Part shown: positions 51,941 to 62,633 of the stretch, in pieces
How positions within the stretch are numbered: the first letter of the stretch is position 1
How the letters are laid out: each line of letters starts with the position of its first letter
Program-made: the position numbers and the translations under genes
Notes under the pieces: model-generated
The model's database searches: none
What the model was told of the DNA's origin: nothing
What the model saw: the letters and a program-made list of their open reading frames with translations, nothing else
Assembly (NCBI RefSeq): GCF_004352855.1
Contig: NZ_SJSC01000001.1
Location: forward strand, 434,001 to 498,000
Source of the DNA: Marinomonas sp. KMM3893
Lineage (GTDB): Bacteria; Pseudomonadota; Gammaproteobacteria; Pseudomonadales; Marinomonadaceae
Direction: 5' to 3'
DNA: 64,000 nt

Positions 51941-52411
51941 CTAGCCACGAACAATAGAAACGTTCTCAGCCTGCTTACCCTTTTCGCCTTCTGTTACATA
52001 GAAGCGAACAAGCTGGCCTTCAACAAGAAAACGACGACCACGACCACGAATCGCACGGTAATGAACAAATACGTCGTCACCATTTTCCATTGTTAAGAAA
52101 CCAAAACCTTTTGAAGAGTTAAACCATTTTACCGTGCCTTGCTCACGATCGTCATCCTCATCTTCTTCAGATTGGGAGTTCGCACTTGAGCCACTTTCTT
52201 GACCCACCATAGCACCGACATAAACAGACACTAAAATAAACGCAAAATAAACCAAATAGTTTGTTCCAATTTGATCGCCTAATACTGCGGCAATTAACAA
52301 AGGAACAACTAAAGCAATAACTAGACTGGCAACAAACGCACGCACTGAAAATAAGGCGGAACCAACAGAAGATCCTTTGTGACTCGTAACATTATCCTGA
52401 TGATCATTCAT
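51941..52411 (-). CDS. Membrane-anchored cold-shock-domain protein
   Basis: This 156-residue protein joins two membrane segments (about residues 24-44 and 51-69), an acidic linker ([11 protein letters not shown], 81-91) and a C-terminal cold-shock domain (about 92-156) with the RNA-binding motifs KGFGFL and VFVHY. Ordinary Csp proteins are about 70 residues and soluble. The membrane anchor would place an RNA or single-stranded DNA binder at the inner membrane; whether the domain faces the cytoplasm is inferred from the loop charges and function. A long leader precedes it (see promoter). Confidence 0.85.
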   Translation of the reverse strand: MNDHQDNVTSHKGSSVGSALFSVRAFVASLVIALVVPLLIAAVLGDQIGTNYLVYFAFILVSVYVGAMVGQESGSSANSQSEEDEDDDREQGTVKWFNSSKGFGFLTMENGDDVFVHYRAIRGRGRRFLVEGQLVRFYVTEGEKGKQAENVSIVRG

Positions 52412-52602
52412 AACTGTGTCTCTTGTTAAATTAAAATATTTTATGATTCGAAAGGATGAATTACCTAGGTAAAAATTCTCTCGTTAAACTAATACAAACG
52501 TGAAAAGTTAAAAGTTTTTACTACTCTCTTACGAAATTAGCGTGTGAAGCGAAAGAAGATCATAGTAAAATAACCCACTTCTTTAAAAGCAAACTCCGCG
52601 CC

Positions 52603-52638
52603 ATTTTCTATTCTAATGTGCAAAGAAGATGCATGCAA
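52603..52638 (-). promoter_or_regulatory. Candidate promoter with long leader for the cold-shock-domain gene
   Basis: On the minus strand TTGCAT (52633-52638) and TAGAAT (52610-52615) are separated by 17 bases. A start near 52603 leaves about 190 untranslated bases before the ATG at 52411, similar to the long leaders of cspA-type genes. The leader is AT rich. Confidence 0.45.
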
Positions 52639-52691
52639 CACATAGAAAGGCTCCGAAATTAAGAGCTTAGCATATTAAGGTTAACATACTG

Positions 52692-52913
52692 ATGCCACCA
52701 ATGAATACCTTAGACACAGAGCGTCGTATCGACGAACTCGAATACAAACTTCAATTCCAAGAAGACATGATAGACAGCCTTAATCAGTCCCTAATTGTGC
52801 AACAAAGAGATTTACTGCTGATGCAAGAAAAACTGGTCATGCTGGCAAAACAATTAGAAGCTAACCGCCAACAACAGAATATTGTCGAAGGCGAAACACC
52901 ACCCCACTATTAA
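52692..52913 (+). CDS. slyX: SlyX family protein
   Basis: This 73-residue protein is a predicted coiled coil over most of its length (residues about 8-58) and ends with the conserved PPHY. SlyX is found in many gammaproteobacteria; its role is unknown. The start is taken as the first of two ATG codons, three codons apart. It converges on rsmJ with only five bases between. Confidence 0.9.
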   Translation: MPPMNTLDTERRIDELEYKLQFQEDMIDSLNQSLIVQQRDLLLMQEKLVMLAKQLEANRQQQNIVEGETPPHY

Positions 52914-52918
52914 TAAGC

Positions 52919-53710
52919 TTACTGCTCATTTATGTCTAATGATTTAAGGACATAAATATCAAAACGGCCCGCTTTACCACCCAACTGATAGCTTGGTTCC
53001 ACGTTATTTAAATAAGGCGCACCTTTGGGGCGTTTTACGACGACTCGGTAGTTTGCTATTTCTAGCGCCTTTGGCAATAAAAGATCCGCATCTTCATCTT
53101 TACCGACTAAATCCCGAAAAAACGCCATTTCTTTTTTTGCCGCTGCAGAAGACTTTTCCGTATGGGGATACATAGGATCGAGAAAAACCACATCAAAGCG
53201 CTGATCAAGCAGCTCGCCAATCTCTCCAGCCAGCAAAGGCATGCGTGATGCAATAGTCGTGACCTCAGGGTGCAACAAAGCACGCGACAAGCCATTTTCC
53301 AACAAGGCTCTGACAAAGCCTACACGCTCACACAAAGACACGTGACAACCCAGACTCGCCAGCACAAAGGCATCTCGACCCAGCCCTGCGGTGGCGTCCA
53401 ACACAGACAAATGAGCGCGTTTGTTTAAGCCTACTGCCTTGGCAATGTCTTGCCCTTTGCCACCACCAAAGCGCCTACGGTGATCCACCGCGCCAGCGGT
53501 AAAATCAACAAACACAGGTTTTGGCGCCCCTTTACCCGTTTTAGCAAGCGCCAAGCCTTGTTCGCTTTTAAGCAGTAAATAATCAAACTCCACCACAAAC
53601 TTAAGCGCCACTTGCAATGGAAAGTAAGGCAGGGATAAAGCATCCGCCAAGGCTTTGGCTTCGAGATCATGAAGAGGGTTATCAGAGGCAACAGCAAGAG
53701 AGCTTAACAA
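52919..53710 (-). CDS. rsmJ: 16S rRNA (guanine(1516)-N(2))-methyltransferase RsmJ
   Basis: RsmJ methylates G1516 in the small ribosomal subunit RNA. The conserved blocks are [47 protein letters not shown] (SAM binding) and [22 protein letters not shown], with [11 protein letters not shown] near the end. No ATG or GTG fits the start; TTG at 53710 is the most likely, with GGAAC nine bases upstream, and the frame stays open another 36 bases. The total of 263 residues fits the family. Confidence 0.92.
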   Translation of the reverse strand: MLSSLAVASDNPLHDLEAKALADALSLPYFPLQVALKFVVEFDYLLLKSEQGLALAKTGKGAPKPVFVDFTAGAVDHRRRFGGGKGQDIAKAVGLNKRAHLSVLDATAGLGRDAFVLASLGCHVSLCERVGFVRALLENGLSRALLHPEVTTIASRMPLLAGEIGELLDQRFDVVFLDPMYPHTEKSSAAAKKEMAFFRDLVGKDEDADLLLPKALEIANYRVVVKRPKGAPYLNNVEPSYQLGGKAGRFDIYVLKSLDINEQ

Positions 53711-53861
53711 GGGCGTTCGTTCCAGTAAGGGTATAAATGAGGCGAGTTAAACAAAGTAAACAGAAAAACAATACAAGAGGAAGCGGTGAAAGGCGAGCAA
53801 TAAAAGGCGAAAAAGAGACGCTAACTGAACATTAAAGCGACTCTCTTATGGCCTATTATCG

Positions 53862-54569
53862 TTATCTTTTGCCGACTTTAGGCGCCTGTTTTTCCCAGGT
53901 GATTTCATCTCTTAAGTAAGTCGGCATCGCATCGTACGCGGACACAGTCTTTCCTTGAGAAAACAATTCCTGAGCCAATTGCGCAATGCAAGCAGCCCGC
54001 GGCGCAACATCAAGCAAGATATGCTCAGGCTTTTGAGGCAACAAAGCGGATAGCATCTCGTCATAAAGCCAGCCAGAACCAACGCCTTGATAACACTCAT
54101 CAAACTTCATCAGTGTATCCGGTTTTGCGACACGCTCATCGAAAAGACATTCAACAAGATGATGCCCTTCGACTTTATTCACATGATAACCAGCCACATA
54201 GATTTCACCCATTCGGGCGTCTAAGGCTGACAACCAATGATGTTTCCCCGTTTTTTGAAAACCTTCTAGCGCTTGCGCTGCCAAGGTGGACACAGGAATA
54301 ACCGGTAGGTCTGCGCCATACGCCAACCCCTGAACGACACCCGCGCTGATTCTAAGCCCAGTAAAAGAGCCTGGGCCACGACCAAAAGCGATCGCATCCA
54401 GATCAGACAAGACCAATCCGGATTGTTGCAGTATTTGCTCCACCATCGGCAGAATCAAATCATTATGCTGACGCGGTGCCATACGAAAATCTTCCAGCAC
54501 CACACCATCAATATTCAACGCAACCGAACAAGCTGGCGTTGATGTATCTAAAGCTAAAATCGCAGTCAT
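53862..54569 (-). CDS. tsaB: tRNA threonylcarbamoyladenosine biosynthesis protein TsaB
   Basis: TsaB is the inactive partner of TsaD in making the t6A modification of tRNAs that read ANN codons. The 235 residues begin MTAILALDTSTPACSVAL, followed by the loop QHNDLILPMVEQIL and the block AIAFGRGPGSFTGLRISAGVVQGLAYG, all typical. It follows adk by six bases. The region between it and rsmJ (53711-53861) holds no gene or clear signal. Confidence 0.95.
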   Translation of the reverse strand: MTAILALDTSTPACSVALNIDGVVLEDFRMAPRQHNDLILPMVEQILQQSGLVLSDLDAIAFGRGPGSFTGLRISAGVVQGLAYGADLPVIPVSTLAAQALEGFQKTGKHHWLSALDARMGEIYVAGYHVNKVEGHHLVECLFDERVAKPDTLMKFDECYQGVGSGWLYDEMLSALLPQKPEHILLDVAPRAACIAQLAQELFSQGKTVSAYDAMPTYLRDEITWEKQAPKVGKR

Positions 54570-54575
54570 TAAAAA

Positions 54576-55336
<761 letters not shown>

Positions 55337-55458
55337 CTTGCAAAATAAAAATTGAATGGCTGCCAAGCATACCCAAGCAAGCCTTTAAGATGCAAATTTA
55401 CTGTCTTATTTTCGCTATTTCCGCGCCTTTTTCGTTCATTATTTAACCGTTTTTTGAT

Positions 55459-58089
55459 TTAACCCGTGTTTTGCATGCCACTCGCGATCCCCGCCATCGT
55501 AATCATCAGGGCTTTATTCACCTCTGGATTTTCAGCACTTTTACGGCTGCGGTGCAATAATTCAGCCTGCAAATAATGCAGTGGATCTATGTATGGGTTA
55601 CGCACATCAATCGATTGTCGAATCGTTTTATTGTCTTCAATTAAGCGATCTTGCTGCTTAAGTTCTTTCACCAAACGACTCACTTGCGCCAATTTATTAC
55701 GCAGCAATCGACCTAAACCTTGCAGCTCTTCACTGACCAAACGCTTTTCATAATATTCAGAAATTTCAGGCTCTGCTTTCGCCAGCACCATGTCCAACAT
55801 ATCCAGATAAGCCCCGAAGAAAGGCCATTTTTTATGCATCTCTCGCAGCTTATCAAGATTGCCTGACTCAATCGCTTGCTCCAATGCACTTTCTGCTCCC
55901 AACCAAGCTGGCAACATCAAACGAATTTGCATCCAAGCAAAGATCCAAGGAATGGCCCTTAGACTTTCTACACCGCCATCAGAGCGTCTACGAGCAGGTC
56001 TTGACCCTAATGGCAATTTAGCCAGCTCTTGCTCTGGTGTTGTCGCTCTAAAGTAAGGCACAAAATCTTCATGACCGAGCACTATAGAGCGATATTGATT
56101 CATCCCCACTTCTGCCATTTCGTCCATAATGGCACGCCACTCTTCTTTTGGCTCAGTGGTTGGCATCAGCGTCGCTTCCATGACCGCTGAGCAATACAAT
56201 TCAAGGGAACGCACCGCAATGTCAGGAATGCCGAATTTGAAACGTATCATCTCCCCTTGCTCTGTCACTCGAATCGAACCATTTACTGACCCTGGAGGCT
56301 GCGACAAGATAGCCACATGAGCAGGACCGCCACCACGACCTACGGTGCCACCGCGACCATGGAATAAGGTCAAATGAACGCCGTGCTTTTTACACAAGCG
56401 GGTCAGCGCTTCTTGCGCTCGGTATTGCCCCCATGTCGCCGCAATTTGTCCGGCGTCTTTGGCGGAGTCGGAATACCCGATCATCACCTCTTGGCGACCG
56501 TCGATATAGGCCTTGTACCAAGGCAGAGAAAACAGCTGTTCAATAATAGGTTCGGCGTTATCAAGATCTGCCAATGTTTCAAACAAAGGCACGATGCGCA
56601 TCGCAAATGTCACACCAGATTCTTTCAGCAACAAGGCAACAGCCAGCACATCCGATGGCGCACTCGCCATAGAGATAACATAAGAGCCAAACGAGTTCGC
56701 TTCACCTTTCGCTATCATCGAAAAAGTATCAAGTACTTCTTTAACATCCGCGGTCGGTGTCCAATCTGAAGGCAACAAAGGGCGCTTAGAGTTTAATTCG
56801 GTCAATAAGAAAGCCTGTCGAGACGCTTCATCCCATTCCGCATAATCCCCTAGACCGTAAAAACGAGTAATCGCCGACAACGCCTCTATATGACGAGAAG
56901 CGTCTTGGCGCACATCCAAACGCACTAGAGTCATACCAAAAGTGGCTGCACAGCGAATCAAATCAAGCAAAGAGCCATTAGCAATCACCTTCATGCCACA
57001 ATCTATCAATGACTGATAGCACAACACCAAGTCATCATAGAGCTCTTTACTGTTGAGCATAATGCCGTCATCTGATGCAGGTTTACCATCTAGGCGTGCT
57101 TTGGCCCAATTTTTGGTCGCGACTATTTTACTTTCTAGATGGCGCAAAATATCACGATAAGGCTGCGCACTATCACCTACTCGCGCGCGTAATTCCGCAT
57201 TGCATTGCGTCATCGAAAACTCTGAACGCAACACATTTAAGTCTTTAATATAAAGGTCCGCTGCCATCCAGCGAGCCAATAAGGTCACTTCTTCAGTGAC
57301 CTTATGCGTCACATTAGGGTTACCATCTCGATCCCCACCCATCCAGGTCGCAAAACGAATCGGCGCCAGATCAAGAGGCAGTTGCTTGCCACTAGAGTGC
57401 TCACTTAACTGAGCGTCTAATTGTCTAAAAAAACGAGGTATCGCCTGCCATAAAGACTGCTCTATCACCGCAAAGCCCCACTTGGCTTCATCTACCGGTG
57501 TCGGTCTGTCTTCACGAATTTCGTCTGTATGCCACGCCTGAGTGATAATCTCTTTCAGGCGACGAATGTGTTTGGTTTCTTCTAACGGAAGAATATTGTC
57601 TTTATCAAGCGCTTCTAATTCGGTAGAAATATTGTCGTATTTTCGAATCAATGAACGACGTACTACTTCCGTTGGGTGGGCGGTTAATACCAACTCAATG
57701 GATTGCTCTTGCAGCGACGCCAGCATTTGATCAGCTGACACATTTTTGGCCGCAAGGCGAGAAAGAAGATCACCAACAGGATTGTGATATACCCCCAAGC
57801 TTTCATTCGTGCGACGACGGTGAACTCGATGGTATTGCTCTGCAATATTCGACAAGTTTAAAAATTGATTAAAAGCACGAGCAACGGGAACAATATCTTT
57901 GTCATCCAATGCTTCAAGCGCTTCGATTAACGCCGCTGGGTCTCCAGTCTGACGCCCTTCTTTTGACAACAATCGAATGTTTTCAACCGTGTCTAAAAAC
58001 GTGCTCCCAAGGTGGTTGCTCATGGTTTCCCCAAGGCAATCTCCTAGTAGTCGGACATTTTCTCGCAACGATGCCTGATTATCACTCAC
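55459..58089 (-). CDS. ppc: Phosphoenolpyruvate carboxylase
   Basis: Ppc carboxylates phosphoenolpyruvate to oxaloacetate to refill the citric acid cycle. The 876 residues include the two signature motifs, LTAHPTEVVRRSL (catalytic His) and IGYSDSAKDAGQIAATW, with FHGRGGTVGRGGGPAH holding the catalytic arginine loop. The C-terminal MQNTG ends the family. The start is a GTG with AGGAGG upstream. Malate/aspartate feedback is a family property. Confidence 0.98.
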   Translation of the reverse strand: MSDNQASLRENVRLLGDCLGETMSNHLGSTFLDTVENIRLLSKEGRQTGDPAALIEALEALDDKDIVPVARAFNQFLNLSNIAEQYHRVHRRRTNESLGVYHNPVGDLLSRLAAKNVSADQMLASLQEQSIELVLTAHPTEVVRRSLIRKYDNISTELEALDKDNILPLEETKHIRRLKEIITQAWHTDEIREDRPTPVDEAKWGFAVIEQSLWQAIPRFFRQLDAQLSEHSSGKQLPLDLAPIRFATWMGGDRDGNPNVTHKVTEEVTLLARWMAADLYIKDLNVLRSEFSMTQCNAELRARVGDSAQPYRDILRHLESKIVATKNWAKARLDGKPASDDGIMLNSKELYDDLVLCYQSLIDCGMKVIANGSLLDLIRCAATFGMTLVRLDVRQDASRHIEALSAITRFYGLGDYAEWDEASRQAFLLTELNSKRPLLPSDWTPTADVKEVLDTFSMIAKGEANSFGSYVISMASAPSDVLAVALLLKESGVTFAMRIVPLFETLADLDNAEPIIEQLFSLPWYKAYIDGRQEVMIGYSDSAKDAGQIAATWGQYRAQEALTRLCKKHGVHLTLFHGRGGTVGRGGGPAHVAILSQPPGSVNGSIRVTEQGEMIRFKFGIPDIAVRSLELYCSAVMEATLMPTTEPKEEWRAIMDEMAEVGMNQYRSIVLGHEDFVPYFRATTPEQELAKLPLGSRPARRRSDGGVESLRAIPWIFAWMQIRLMLPAWLGAESALEQAIESGNLDKLREMHKKWPFFGAYLDMLDMVLAKAEPEISEYYEKRLVSEELQGLGRLLRNKLAQVSRLVKELKQQDRLIEDNKTIRQSIDVRNPYIDPLHYLQAELLHRSRKSAENPEVNKALMITMAGIASGMQNTG

Positions 58090-58147
58090 TTCACCCTCCT
58101 TCCGCTAAAAAACGTCTCTAATTATTATAATTTGTTAACCGCGTTTA

Positions 58148-58954
58148 TTATAAACCTTCTCGTTTTGCTTGCTCCCAATATTGATCTAATTCTTCTAAGG
58201 AACAATGAGTTATCTCTTTGTTTTGCTCTGAAAGCAAACTTTCTATTCTGCTAAAGCGACGACGAAATTTCACATTCGTTCGATTCAGCGCCACGTCTGG
58301 AGACACCTTAACATGTCGCGCCAAATTGCTCATGGCAAACAATATGTCTCCCATTTCCGCTTCAATATGATCTTGTTCCATGCCCTTCATCGCGGCTTCT
58401 AGCTCGTCCAGCTCTTCACGAATCTTATTGAATACGGGCGCAGTGTCATCCCAATCAAAGCCCACCTTTGAGGCTTTTTTCTGCAACTTAGCCGCCTGCA
58501 TAAGAGCCGGCATCGAAACCGGCACATCATCTAATAGGCTGTGTTTTTTCAGCGCGCTTTTTTCTTGTGCTTTAATCGTTTGCCATTGTTCAGACAGACT
58601 CTCTTGATCAACACTTGTCCCGCTACCAAAGCTGTCTAACTTGCCACTAGGAAAAACATGAGGATGCCGACGTAACATTTTCTCAACGATACCTGACGCA
58701 ATATCGTCAAAATCAAAACGCCCCTCTTCTTTTCCTATTTGCGCATAAAATACAACCTGAAACAGCAGATCCCCAAGCTCTTCTTTTAAGTGCTCATGAT
58801 CTTCACGCTCGATGGCATCCAACACCTCATAGGTTTCTTCTAAGGTGTATGGTGCAATCGATTTGAAGCTTTGCTGTTGATCCCAAGGACAACCATTTTG
58901 CTTGTCCCTAAGACAGGCCATCAAAGTTAACAACTCATTGATAGGCGGGCTCAA
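58148..58954 (-). CDS. mazG: Nucleoside triphosphate pyrophosphohydrolase MazG
   Basis: MazG hydrolyses NTPs to NMPs and has been tied to lowering ppGpp in E. coli. The 268 residues begin with LRDKQNGCPWDQQQSFKSIAPYTLEETYEVLDAIE and have a second, related MazG repeat in the C-terminal half (LQKKASKVGFDWDD, EELDELEAAM). The start is TTG at 58954, overlapping the relA stop as TTGA, which gives the correct first residues. This relA-mazG pair is conserved in gammaproteobacteria. Confidence 0.95.
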   Translation of the reverse strand: MSPPINELLTLMACLRDKQNGCPWDQQQSFKSIAPYTLEETYEVLDAIEREDHEHLKEELGDLLFQVVFYAQIGKEEGRFDFDDIASGIVEKMLRRHPHVFPSGKLDSFGSGTSVDQESLSEQWQTIKAQEKSALKKHSLLDDVPVSMPALMQAAKLQKKASKVGFDWDDTAPVFNKIREELDELEAAMKGMEQDHIEAEMGDILFAMSNLARHVKVSPDVALNRTNVKFRRRFSRIESLLSEQNKEITHCSLEELDQYWEQAKREGL

Positions 58955-61200
58955 AAGTCTTTTTCTCTAAATACATTCAATACATTTGGCAATTGATCAA
59001 TGCGATGCAACAACTTACTCAGCACGCCCAGCTCCCCAACTTCGATCGTAAAGCGAATCGTAGCGGTATGACTGTCTTGCGCTGACAAGGTATTCATGGA
59101 TAGCAAATTCACTTTTTCATTCGCCAACAAACTGGTGATGTCATTGAGTAATCCAGTGCGATCATATGCCTCGACTTGGATATTAACAGGGTAAAGGTTA
59201 TCGACCTCTTCCCCCCAGTTCACTTCCACCATACGCTCAGGTTCATCCAGACTCATTTGCACGACATTGATGCAGTCTTCCTTATGAATCGAGACACCTC
59301 GACCCTGAGTGATGTAGCCAACAATACTGTCGCCAGGTATAGGCGAGCAACATTTCGCCATTTGGGTCAATAACTTACCGACTCCCAATATGTGCACATC
59401 ATTATCAGAAGACTTATGACGACTCTTTTTTAGCCTGATCGGTCGTACCGTTGGAGTTTGACCATCCAAACCGTACAAATCATCAATCGCATGAAGCACT
59501 CGAGAGAGTTGAATATCCCCAGCACCGAGTGCCACATAAATGTCTTCGGCGCTTGAGAAATTGAATTTTTCCGCGAGCTTCAGCAAGTCAACCTTACTGT
59601 CTTCCACACCTAAACGCTTAAGCTGCTTATCCAGCAAACTCTTACCCGCGTCTAAGTTTTTCTCTCTGTCTTCTTTTCTAAACCAGTTTTGAATTTTGGC
59701 GCGCGCACGGTTGGTTTGCACATAACCAAAAGTAGGATGCAACCAGTCACGGCTTGGCGTTCCCTCTTTCGAGGTAAGAATCTCCACCTTGTCACCGGTT
59801 TTTAAATGCGTTACCAAAGAAATAATTCTGCCGTTCACCTTGGCACCACGACAGCGGTGACCAATTTCTGTGTGCACACGGTAAGCAAAATCTATCGGCG
59901 TGGCGTTCACAGGCAGATCCACAACATGCCCATCTGGCGTGAAGACATAGATGCGGTCTTGCTCAATGTCGCTACGCACCTGCTCAGACAGAGACTCTAA
60001 ATCGCCCTGTACTTCATGGAAATCCAAAATAGTTCGTAGCCATTGCAGCTTTTCTTCATAGCTGGTGCTGTTCGAACTCAGGTCTGTCCCCTTGTATTTC
60101 CAATGGGCACACACACCCAACTCCGCATCTTCATGCATCTTATGAGTACGGATTTGTATTTCAAGCGCCCGACCTTGAGGACCAATCACCGCGGTATGCA
60201 AAGACTGATAGCCATTGGTTTTTGGATTACTAATGTAATCATCGAACTCTTGAGGAATGGGTCGCCATAAATTATGGACCACGCCTAACACGCCGTAACA
60301 TTCCATGGTTTCATCAACCAAAATACGCACAGCGCGTACGTCATAGACTTCATCAAAGCCAATGTTTTTGCGCTTCATTTTGCGCCAAATACTGTAAATA
60401 TGCTTAGCTCGCCCCATCAGATCCGCATGAATATTGATGTTAACAAGGCGTTCTCTGAGTATATTAATAACGTCTTCAATATACTGCTGACGATCTAAAC
60501 GCTTTTCGTCCAACCAGGTGGCAATGCGTTTGTAATCAGAAGGATAAAGGTAGCGAAAAGAAAGATCTTCCAGCTCCCATTTGATATGACCGATACCAAG
60601 GCGATGGGCAAGCGGGGCATAAACACTCTGCACTTCTAGCGCAACAGCCACACGTCTTGCTTCATCTTGGTGCTTGGCTTCTTTGATGGCACAAGCTCGT
60701 TCGGCAAGCTTAATCAACACCACACGCACATCATCGATGATGGACACCAGCATTTTACGCAGTGACTCTAATTGATTTTCACTGCTGCCCAAGACTTCGG
60801 CCGCGGTGTCTGCGGTAAGGTTCTTGGAAACCTCCCCCATGCGAATAACCCCTTCAATAAGCGAGGCTACTTTACGGCCGAACATATCGACCACACGAGA
60901 AAGTGGCAATTGATCTTCGCGTACCGCACGGTATAAAGCGGCGGCTAATAACGAATCCTGATCGGCTCGAAAACCGGATAGAATTTCAACCATTTCAAGG
61001 CCTGCGCGGAATGTACTCGCTTGCGGGCCCCAATAAGAATGTCGAGGTGATTGGAGTTCTGCCTGACGTGCAAGCTCACAAGCCATTCGCAAAGGCACTC
61101 TTGCGCCTTCGTCTACTTTATCAGCAAATTGCTCCATCCAACGGTCTATATCAACCGTACCATCCCCTGAAATCGGGTGGTCTTTTCTGACTGTTACCAT
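58951..61200 (-). CDS. relA: (p)ppGpp synthetase RelA
   Basis: RelA makes ppGpp on starved ribosomes. The 749 residues show an N-terminal hydrolase-like domain with the HD motif lost (ALYRAVREDQLPLSRV where SpoT has HDTVED), the synthetase domain (HIYSIWRKMKRKNIGFDEVYDVRAVRILVD, GYQSLHTAVIGP), the TGS domain (RIYVFTPDGHVVDLPVNATPIDFAYRVHTEIGHRCRGAKVNG) and a C-terminal ACT domain. The loss of the HD site identifies RelA over SpoT. Its ATG touches the rlmD stop directly. Confidence 0.97.
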   Translation of the reverse strand: MVTVRKDHPISGDGTVDIDRWMEQFADKVDEGARVPLRMACELARQAELQSPRHSYWGPQASTFRAGLEMVEILSGFRADQDSLLAAALYRAVREDQLPLSRVVDMFGRKVASLIEGVIRMGEVSKNLTADTAAEVLGSSENQLESLRKMLVSIIDDVRVVLIKLAERACAIKEAKHQDEARRVAVALEVQSVYAPLAHRLGIGHIKWELEDLSFRYLYPSDYKRIATWLDEKRLDRQQYIEDVINILRERLVNINIHADLMGRAKHIYSIWRKMKRKNIGFDEVYDVRAVRILVDETMECYGVLGVVHNLWRPIPQEFDDYISNPKTNGYQSLHTAVIGPQGRALEIQIRTHKMHEDAELGVCAHWKYKGTDLSSNSTSYEEKLQWLRTILDFHEVQGDLESLSEQVRSDIEQDRIYVFTPDGHVVDLPVNATPIDFAYRVHTEIGHRCRGAKVNGRIISLVTHLKTGDKVEILTSKEGTPSRDWLHPTFGYVQTNRARAKIQNWFRKEDREKNLDAGKSLLDKQLKRLGVEDSKVDLLKLAEKFNFSSAEDIYVALGAGDIQLSRVLHAIDDLYGLDGQTPTVRPIRLKKSRHKSSDNDVHILGVGKLLTQMAKCCSPIPGDSIVGYITQGRGVSIHKEDCINVVQMSLDEPERMVEVNWGEEVDNLYPVNIQVEAYDRTGLLNDITSLLANEKVNLLSMNTLSAQDSHTATIRFTIEVGELGVLSKLLHRIDQLPNVLNVFREKDF

Positions 61201-62532
61201 TTACTTGCCCTTCAATTTACTTCTTTTTTGCAGCAACATCATTGCCTCTACATGGGAAGTTTGAGGAAACATATCCATCAAACTGACCCGTGAGACCTGA
61301 TATCCTTTTGCGACTAAATACTCAGCATCCCGTGCCAAAGTAGAAGCGTTGCAAGAAACATACAATATTTGCTCTGGTTTGATTTTTATAATGCTATCAA
61401 GAAACTCTAAAGCGCCTGTCCGAGGAGGATCAAGCAGCACTTTCGTTACGCCCATTTTCGACAACCCAGCCGAAACCGGTTGAGTTAAGTCTGCCGCTAA
61501 GAATGCCACCTTGTCCAGTTGATTTAGCTGAGCATTTTTCCGGCCAGCCTCCACCATACTCTCTTGCACTTCAATCCCTAAGACCTGTTTTGCTCGCTTT
61601 GCCAAAGGCAACGAAAAGTTTCCGACGCCACAAAACAAATCTAAAATAACATCCTCGTCATTAGGCGCTAACCAATCCATCGCTTGCGCGACCATCTGTT
61701 GGTTTAAGGTTTGGTTCACCTGAATAAAGTCTTGTGGATGATACTGGAACGTCAAACCGTCCAGCTCATAACGTCTTAACGAGGTTGGCGCTACAGACGC
61801 TTTGCTTTCAGTTGGTTGCTGCCAATACAGCACAACATCATGATCCTTAGCCCACGCCTGCCATTCTGCTTGTAGAGACTCTGCTATTGGCGCCGTCAAG
61901 CGAAACAACACAGAGGAGCCTTGCGTATCTTCCAGCAACTCAATATGCCCAATCTTACTGGTTAGAGCATTATTTTCTAACGATTTTTTAAGCGCGGCAT
62001 AGACGAGTTGAAGTGGCTGAGTAAGCACTAAACATTGATCAATTTGGATGATGTTTTTAGAGGCTTTCCCTCTAAACCCCATTTGAAAGCCTTCTTTTTG
62101 AGACTGGATGGAGATTCTTGCGCGACGACGATAAGCAAAAGGAGCATCACTTAACAACTCAAGCTCAGCGTTATCGACCACATTTCGTAGCTGCCCTTTG
62201 AGCCATTGTTTTTTCGTTTCTAACTGCTGCTCTGCGGCCAGGTGCTGAAAACTACAACCGCCGCACTTAGCAAAGTGAACACATGCTGGGGAAATACGAT
62301 GAGGACTGGATTGAAGAATACGGGTTAAATTGGCTTCGTCAAAACGACGGCCAGCCTTAACAACTTGCGCCTCTACCGTTTCACCAGGCAGAGCGCCGTC
62401 AATAAAAGTAACTTTACCAGAGAAGCGCGCCACCCCTTTTGCTTCATGGGTTAAGCTGTCCACCTGATACGTTTGAACTGGACCTAGGGGCTGCACTTTA
62501 GGGGAGCGACGTGGTGCTGTTCTTCTTCTCAA
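61201..62532 (-). CDS. rlmD: 23S rRNA (uracil(1939)-C(5))-methyltransferase RlmD
   Basis: RlmD methylates U1939 of the large ribosomal RNA. The N-terminal TRAM domain is near 17-75, the iron-sulfur cysteines are in CVHFAKCGGCSFQH, the SAM site is LDLFCGVGNFSLPLA, and the catalytic Cys is in YVSCNASTLARDAEYL. The start appears to be TTG at 62532; there is no ATG in frame nearby and the next residues, RRRTAPRR, are typical. The length is 443 residues. It lies before relA, the conserved order. Confidence 0.95.
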   Translation of the reverse strand: MRRRTAPRRSPKVQPLGPVQTYQVDSLTHEAKGVARFSGKVTFIDGALPGETVEAQVVKAGRRFDEANLTRILQSSPHRISPACVHFAKCGGCSFQHLAAEQQLETKKQWLKGQLRNVVDNAELELLSDAPFAYRRRARISIQSQKEGFQMGFRGKASKNIIQIDQCLVLTQPLQLVYAALKKSLENNALTSKIGHIELLEDTQGSSVLFRLTAPIAESLQAEWQAWAKDHDVVLYWQQPTESKASVAPTSLRRYELDGLTFQYHPQDFIQVNQTLNQQMVAQAMDWLAPNDEDVILDLFCGVGNFSLPLAKRAKQVLGIEVQESMVEAGRKNAQLNQLDKVAFLAADLTQPVSAGLSKMGVTKVLLDPPRTGALEFLDSIIKIKPEQILYVSCNASTLARDAEYLVAKGYQVSRVSLMDMFPQTSHVEAMMLLQKRSKLKGK

Positions 62533-62633
62533 TGGAGACTCTCTAATTAAGCTGGGATCAATAAATAATGCTATTCTAACGCATCTGTTTATCGATCCCT
62601 ACTATTTATCACCCCACAACAAAGACAATAAAC

